Below are positions 57,461 through 64,000 of a stretch of DNA of 64,000 bases, piece by piece (positions within the stretch are counted from its first letter, which is position 1; each line of letters begins with the position of its first letter). The notes under the pieces were generated by a model, which was given only the letters and a program-made list of their open reading frames with translations, ran no database searches and was not told the origin of the DNA. The position numbers and the translations under genes are program-made. The stretch comes from Lepeophtheirus salmonis (taxonomy: Eukaryota > Arthropoda > Copepoda > Siphonostomatoida > Caligidae). The stretch lies in contig NC_052132.2 of the NCBI RefSeq assembly GCF_016086655.4, positions 4,466,805 to 4,530,804 on the forward strand. Direction: 5' to 3'.

Positions 57461-60400
57461 TAAATCCTCCACAACTTGCTAGGCCATTTCACAATGTTTA
57501 TATACTACCAGGCCTTAAAAACATATGTATCTCTCAAAGTTTATTAAATAGTTATTGGTACATAATCATGGCAGGGCATCATTGTACATTCCTACAAAAC
57601 AACAAATTGTTTGGTTAGAAATGAAAAGAGACATGGCAAAGTCTAGACAGTAACTCTATCGTGATAGATTATTCTATTCTCACAACGTGAATTCAAGGTC
57701 ACAGGAACGTATGTTAGTGTCATGCTTAGTTACATGATTGTAATCAGGCGCCAAAAGTACCAAAGTAGCCATATCAGTGAATAAATGTAAGCGTCTTCCA
57801 ATCTTAATGAATTCATATTCCTTTGAATTAAACTACCAATAGCTTTGTTTATTAATTCGTTTCTTTTTCTTATTCATCTTATGATGCCTGTAATGGTCTC
57901 TTCAGCCAAATGCAAGCCTCTCCGTCCAACTTAGACAATAATAATGACGCCCCCATTGGTGAATGAAATACAAATTGTGTGGTTATACATTATTACATTG
58001 AAACTAATCAATGTATTAAAAATGTATATATTTTACCACCGTTCATCGTTCAACTATTATCTGTTCGTCGTTCCTTCCTTTAAAAAATGAGCCGAAAGCG
58101 TGAACAACGTTTGTTTTTGTGTTCAATGTCTAATCTTGAATACAATTAAGTAATGAAATTAGATAGTAGTTATCCATTAATAAATAAGTCTGTGGAAGTT
58201 TATATTCCGTTATAAAGACGAAAGTGACCTCTGGCATTTATTGTTTTTCCATGGGCTTAGAGTATAAGGACTTGGATTTGACTTGGACTCTAAAAGGATA
58301 CACTCAATTACAGCTCTGAAGGTTGGATCTAATGGATCTTTACTTTTCATTAATTATATTTCCTATAGAGAATGACTAATTGCTAATTATTAAGGAAATA
58401 TACGGATACAATTACTTCATTTGATGGTTGATATTTGATTATGATGCTTAATAACTCTGACATTAAGAGTAGAGTTTATATTCTAAAAAAACAACCAGAT
58501 AAATATATATTATAATTACGGCGGATAATGTTAATATTTAATAGTTAATTAAGATAATTTTATCATAAAGACTGCATCCATTTGAGCTCCATAATCATCT
58601 GCAATTTGAGTCATTGAAGAAAGTTTTTGTGTCTATCCATCAAATAATAAATGAACTTCATCATCCACATATAATATATATGTATGAGTAGTCCCATAAC
58701 CACACCTATATAATAATGATTTCTAGGATTTTGTTATATCATGGATATCTCAACCACTGGATAACCAGACTCAATAAACAATCACGCCACTTGTATTTTA
58801 GACACCAAATGATTTTTCTTATTTTATATTTTTTTCCTTTCCATTTCATATTCTCTTACTCCTCCATAGAAAGTTGATTTATTTATTACATAGATGATAG
58901 AACTTTTTTCAGATTATGATAAAATATTATGTAAAATAATGTGTAAGAATTAATTACTATTTTTTTTTGTTTTATCAAAATAATTATACCCATATACATA
59001 ATATTTGTAGGATAGTCATCGATTGGATTGAAGTTTTGTTATTTTTCTATTAGCTGGAGTACTTTTCGATTTTATTTTGCACATATCATTTTTAAGAATA
59101 TACAAAATTCTTGATGACATTAAAAAATGTGTGCCTTATTTTGGGAATAAAGGAAGAAAATAAAATGACCAGATTTACAATTATTAGAAAATATTTTACA
59201 TGACATCGAACAGGACATTACAATTTCCTCTTAACATATATTAAACACTTTTTAAGAGGATGGACTCAATGGTTTGTTGGCATATTTGACTAGTCTTGTG
59301 CACTCAAGTTTGTTAAGTGATTTCATATTGATTAATTGAGTAGATATTGGCGAGTTATCAAAATTGGGACACGCAAATGTTAATCTATTCCGAAGTTTTT
59401 TTATATTTTTCTAATCCAATGAACCGTATCAATTAATAATAAAATAATAAAGAAAGGCATGGAAATATTTTCTTTATATTCTTTAAATGAACCACCACAG
59501 TTCATTAGGAAAATATATTCAACTTTTTGAGCAGAATATACTTCGTCTAAAAGGACCAACACTACTTTTTCATTATAGATCAAATCCATGAATTTTGTTT
59601 AGGTAATTTTTCTGTTGACAGCGAAATTCCTGTAGTAACTTCCATAAGGATATTTGGATTAAATAGGATAAACTAGGAAGGAATAATGTTGTACATAATT
59701 CTTGATATAGGAGAGTAGATTGTTTTTGGCAAAGAAAAGTAATCGCAAGTTTTTCTTTATTTTCAGCAGAGGATAAAGTGGTTGTCAAAGGGCTTTTTAT
59801 TGCCCCTCCTTGGAGATGTAGCGATTGTATACTCGTTTTCTTATAAATTCTTCTTTTTAATGTGATGTTGTTACCCTATTGCGGCTCTGATTCAAATTCA
59901 AATAATAAAAAGTGAATAGAGTATACCACTCGCTTTAATAAGTAGGGTGATTTTCCTTTTGCAAATATAAAGTTGATACGAAATATAAAAATAGAACAAG
60001 GAATGGACATATTAATATAATCTATTAAATACATATATATTATAAATTAATATATTACCACCAATATTTTTCTTTGCAAATATAAGTCTTAATAAAATTT
60101 AAAAAAATATGATTATATTACCAGATATCTATTCCTTCGGAAGAGTAGCCTTCCATAATTCTTGAAGGTTCGGATTTTTGGAAACTTTTGTAGAGAATAG
60201 TTAGTTGAAACATTTAATGAACAGGAAAAGTTTCACTAATCAGGATTTCCGAAATAATATTTCAACTTCCATCGAGATTATAAAGTCCTTCTTATCCATA
60301 TTGCTCAACCACAAATGTCACATTTTATTAAGACTGAATAATAGCTTATCATATATCATATTTCTACTAACCATCCAACATTATTATAAAACATAAATCA

Positions 60401-61150
60401 CTATATTCTTACTGTTCAAGTTGAATCGGAGGGTCTTATTGTCTTATAAAGCCTAATAAATTTTGGAGAACAGGGTTGAGGAACATATTGTTAACATTGC
60501 ATAAAGAGATTTTTAAGGGGTTGAGAAACTTATATAATAAATTTTGAATTAAGAGTAGAGACTAGTATTCCATTAAAGTCCATCTGTCCCTAGTCCTCGT
60601 TCATTCGATTCCAAATGATTCTGAGTCAGAGACAAATATACAAAATTGAAAATATTCGAATGAGACTCGAGTATTATAGCTATGCCATAGAATAATAGCC
60701 TTAGACGCAAAAATAGAAACAACAGCCAACCAGAGAGAGCAATTCCTGAAATTCCTATCCAAAATTATCTTAATATTGAACGATCCTATAGCAGATAACT
60801 TCATTGTAGATATTGCCAGCAATGACTCATAATTTCTGGAGTTGATTTATCTCCTTTGTAGAAAGGAAAGGCTCGAGAAGGTAAATATTTGAAGGTTCCA
60901 TTTGTTAGTAGTATTTCATCTACGTTTCAGAGTAGTAAAAACTAATCATTCGTCATAGAAGGTATTATTAATAACCAGAATTAAATTCTCTTGATGCTCT
61001 ATCTTATTCATAACCAATGACAGGATGCTTACCATGAGTTTATTCAAGTAACTGAATGTAAACAAAATTTGTTTACGGTAGCTCAAAGAAAGGTTGAGTG
61101 GTAGGTGAGCATCCAGGTGTTGAGAAATCCATGGTTATATGAACAAACCC
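57460..61150. other. AT-rich DNA, no supported gene
   Basis: Short minus-strand frames near 59.4-59.8 and 60.6 kb have no motif. About 58560-58740 (minus) reads Y-I-L-Y-V-D-D-E-V-H-L-L-F-D-G, a TAG, then T-Q-K-L-S-S-M-T-Q-I-A-D-D-Y-G-A-Q-M-D-A-V-F. This has a coding-like look but is too short to call. Confidence 0.35.
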
Positions 61151-61154
61151 GTAT

Positions 61155-61215
61155 AGGGGCGTCCATAGAATTAAATATATATATATTTAATTTTGGGTGT
61201 GTGGGGGGGGTGCAA
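61155..61215. repeat. Head fragment of the G-rich/TATATA dispersed repeat
   Basis: GGGGCGTCCATAGAATTAAA is followed by a TA run, TTTAATTTTGGG and a G run, matching the block order near 672 and 1266. Confidence 0.45.
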
Positions 61216-61219
61216 TTTG

Positions 61220-64000
61220 TGCATATTATGCCCTCATGACAAGAAAGCTTTTTATAAAGAATCTTTGTTGGCAAGCTTTAGATTTTTATTTTGTGTTTTT
61301 TTTTATGAAAGCCCAAATTTGAAATTATATATATATTTGTATTTTAGTGGGAGCAAAAACATTGTTTTTTGAGGAAAAGGCTGCCATATGATTCCCTGTG
61401 ATTACGGCATTACATATATGCAATCCACTTGTGAAAAAAATTATGAACAACCCTTATCAAAACTAATTTATTTAAAAAAATTCTAGCAGAAGTGGATACT
61501 TGGACATGAGTTCATATATTGACGAACTACAACATGATTTCATAACAAAAACAGAGACTTGACTTGGAACTGAAAGCTAAAACTCACGACTCCACTTGTA
61601 CTCAAACTTAATTTAAACTTTTCACTGTATAAAAGGTACTACTTTATGTATATTTTATTCTGGTATAACTTGAACTGAACAGATGAAAATAATCAATGAT
61701 TGGATTTGTGGGGAAGACGCCTGACTCTACTTGAAGTTGTAATAGAAGGGCTTTTCTGCACCCCTGATTTCTACTCTAGAGACAGTATAAAAAAGAAATT
61801 GAATGAAGAGTTAATTTTAGGAATATGAGGCCATGATCATAATATATAGTACTAGCAGAAGGTGCCCGGATTGTAGGGCTGAAAAGAGGGCAATAGAAAC
61901 AAAGAACGAAGGTAGGAGAAAAGAGACAGCACGTCGTTACCTTTATTGTCTCATGTAACCTTTCCTTAAAAAAGAAACAGAAAAAAGGCCCGAAATCGTC
62001 TGGTAGCTTGGCAAATTAGTCAGTCATACCAACTGCTATATTTCTCTAATGTACTCCCAGACTATCCCTTTATTATGATTTCTTCACCATTTCTAAAATG
62101 AATTACAGATTATTAAAATCTACATAGTATTTTATTCGATACTCTACTATATAATATTGCTTAGTAATATTTTATTAAAATATTAGTGATGGGTGTAGTG
62201 TATTTGAATGATAGACAAAATTTCTTCGTATAAATAATAAAATTACCAATAAGTCTATTATATAAATGGCAAGAAATCAACGAGAAATTGTATTTCTGTC
62301 CTTTTGGAAACAGAGAAAAAGTATGGAACCACATATTACTGTGTATATTTATGAAAAATATTTAATTAGGATATAGCCATAACGTATCAAGCAAGAGGAG
62401 GGAATCAACAGCTGGCACAAAAATACACAGTGTATTTTTGTGCCAGCGAAGTAACGCCGTGACAAAGAGAAGGAAAGAGGCAAAGAAAGATACAAAGGGA
62501 AAGGAGTTTTTATTATGCTCAAAAATATAAACTCTTATGACCTGGGAGGCTGTTAAAATATAATAGGAACATCTTTGGATATTCTATACCTTTAGCTGCT
62601 AAATTTCAGAATGATCTGTTTGACCCTTTTGGATTCTATAGACTTATTAGATAAATACTTATTACAATATAATTGATATCTAATATACTTTACTATTTAT
62701 TTATTATAAATATCTATATATTGCTTTACAAATAAATTTCAAAGAATTAAAGGCAGACTCACTCTGGATAAAGTGAACTACATTTGTAATCAAAATATGA
62801 AGTAACTTAGAGCATCATCATTTGTGATATATATACAAGCTGAGGAATAAATAATAATATGAGTTACGTAAATATTGGAAGCTACTAAGCTATTACTAAG
62901 TGCTTCCATTTTGTAATATTGAAATAAAAGTACTTAAACTGTATACACGCTCGACGCTAAATGCAAAACTCCTGCAAGATTTCATTCATATGCCAACCTT
63001 CCTGTTCCTTAGATCAGAAATATGATCATGATATATCTATATATTATTTTTTGGTCAATACATGGCTTTTAAGTTGAATAAATTATTAAACACGCAAAAA
63101 TTAGCATGATTTTTTAATAACAATTTTTATCCTTTTCCGTCAGATTGTATAAACTCTCTAAATACTCAAATTGTTTTTCATGGCCACATAATGAAATCTC
63201 CTTATTCCCTGAATGGAAAATCCATATAGATTGAAGGAAGGAAAAGTTGATGTAATTATAAATACCCGGGAGGAAATTTTGTTTTGAGTATATAAGATGT
63301 ATGTAATATTACTTGGGGTTTACAAAAAAACAACAACAACCCCATGACATAATTTGGGTAAAGTTCTTATCTCTAAGTGTATACCCCATGTTCCATAATT
63401 AAAACAATACATGTTAAAGCAAAATAGTTTATTAAATGTAAGCATTTTTTGATATTGATGAAGTTGTGGGATAATGACGGTACTTGAAGTTGGTTTTCAC
63501 CTCTGCATTATCCGCAATATTGCCAAAATAGAAGCGAAACGAAAACTTGCAGAAAATCTTCCATGAAAGTTTCTAAATTAATAAAAATGTATCCTTAGTA
63601 TCTATGTTTACGATTTAATGAGGTTTTTTTCCTTTTTTCATTCTTTGATCGATATGTGCGACATAAAGATGACCTTGTAGGACAATGCAATTTAGCAGAC
63701 TTAATTTTCATAATCTATGACAAATCTTCGGCACTAATAATCACTGTAATATAAATTCCGAAAAAAGAAAAGAAAAGAAAACCACTCTAATACTTATGTC
63801 ATTAACAATCATGAATAGGATCATAAAAGTGGACCTTGGAGCTAAGTCAGAGGATATAGAAGCATATGATTAGTGACAATTCAAAGGAGAAACGGTGCGC
63901 TGGATCAAAATGTATCCTCGATATGGAAACAAACCCATTTTGTTTTCTGTTGAGAAGCTGTTCAGGATTGAAAGATAGAGTCTGCAACAGCTAGACAAAG
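61220..64000. other. AT-rich DNA with one perfect hairpin, no supported gene
   Basis: ACTAGCAGAAGGTGCCCGG at about 61850 resembles the edge of a dispersed repeat. The hairpin at 62411-62447 is listed separately. The final kilobase has no open frame of note. Confidence 0.4.
62411..62447. repeat. Perfect palindrome, 18-nt arms, 1-nt centre
   Basis: GCTGGCACAAAAATACAC (62411-62428), a single A, then the exact reverse complement (62430-62447). Being half G/C at its outer end, it would form a stable cruciform or RNA hairpin. No neighbouring gene explains it. Confidence 0.9.

Noticed and set aside
1..64000. CRISPR array, operons or bacterial genes
   Set aside because: Spliced gene structure, transposon types and long non-coding DNA indicate an animal genome; no regularly spaced direct repeats were seen.

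Overview
The window is AT-rich animal DNA. It has GT-AG introns, long gene-free stretches and a dense load of decayed transposons, which fits an arthropod nuclear genome. The mix of Tc1/mariner lineages (including DD37D types), non-LTR and gypsy remnants around a painless-type TRPA channel suggests a copepod, possibly a caligid sea louse. The species is inference from remembered family patterns; no search was run.

Only one convincing host gene is present: the 3' part of a TRPA-family cation channel on the + strand (6797-9630). It has two exons, ankyrin repeats in the first and the six-helix channel in the second, joined over a 404-bp intron. Its 5' exons are not recognisable in the 6.8 kb upstream and probably lie outside the window. 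A polyadenylation signal follows at 9851.

The rest reads as transposon fossils. 4.3-5.4 kb: LINE-like remnant (-) with a strong foldback hairpin. 11.0-14.1 kb: two Tc1/mariner remnants. 16.1-18.2 kb: a GAGCG-rich inverted-ended element and a miniature LTR element with an internal 60-bp tandem repeat. 18.7-19.5 kb: LINE gag-like ORF with a CCHC knuckle. 21.1-23.1 kb: an unnamed spliced domain family, then a gypsy pol whose catalytic segment is deleted. 23.4-26.2 kb: a LINE (-) split by a nearly intact DD37D mariner with 27-bp TIRs and a TA duplication. 29.9-36.0 kb: an unnamed transposase-like fossil, mariner pieces and a piggyBac-like relic. 36.3-40.3 kb: two further mariner elements with readable TIRs. 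41.4-42.2 kb: gypsy gag zinc knuckles and a hAT/CGGBP1-like ORF.

The most striking structure is a large imperfect inverted duplication. A roughly 3.3-kb arm (about 45238-48531) is repeated in reverse at about 52233-55881, separated by about 3.7 kb. Both arms carry the same mariner deletion derivative and the same nested MITE, so those insertions predate the duplication. The spacer holds a MITE containing two TGACGTCA sites and a truncated mariner that stops at the inner edge of the right arm.

From 56 to 64 kb there are A/T-rich degenerate repeats, a 40-T run and a perfect 18-bp-arm hairpin, with no recognisable gene. Coordinates of decayed elements are approximate; all translations were done by eye.
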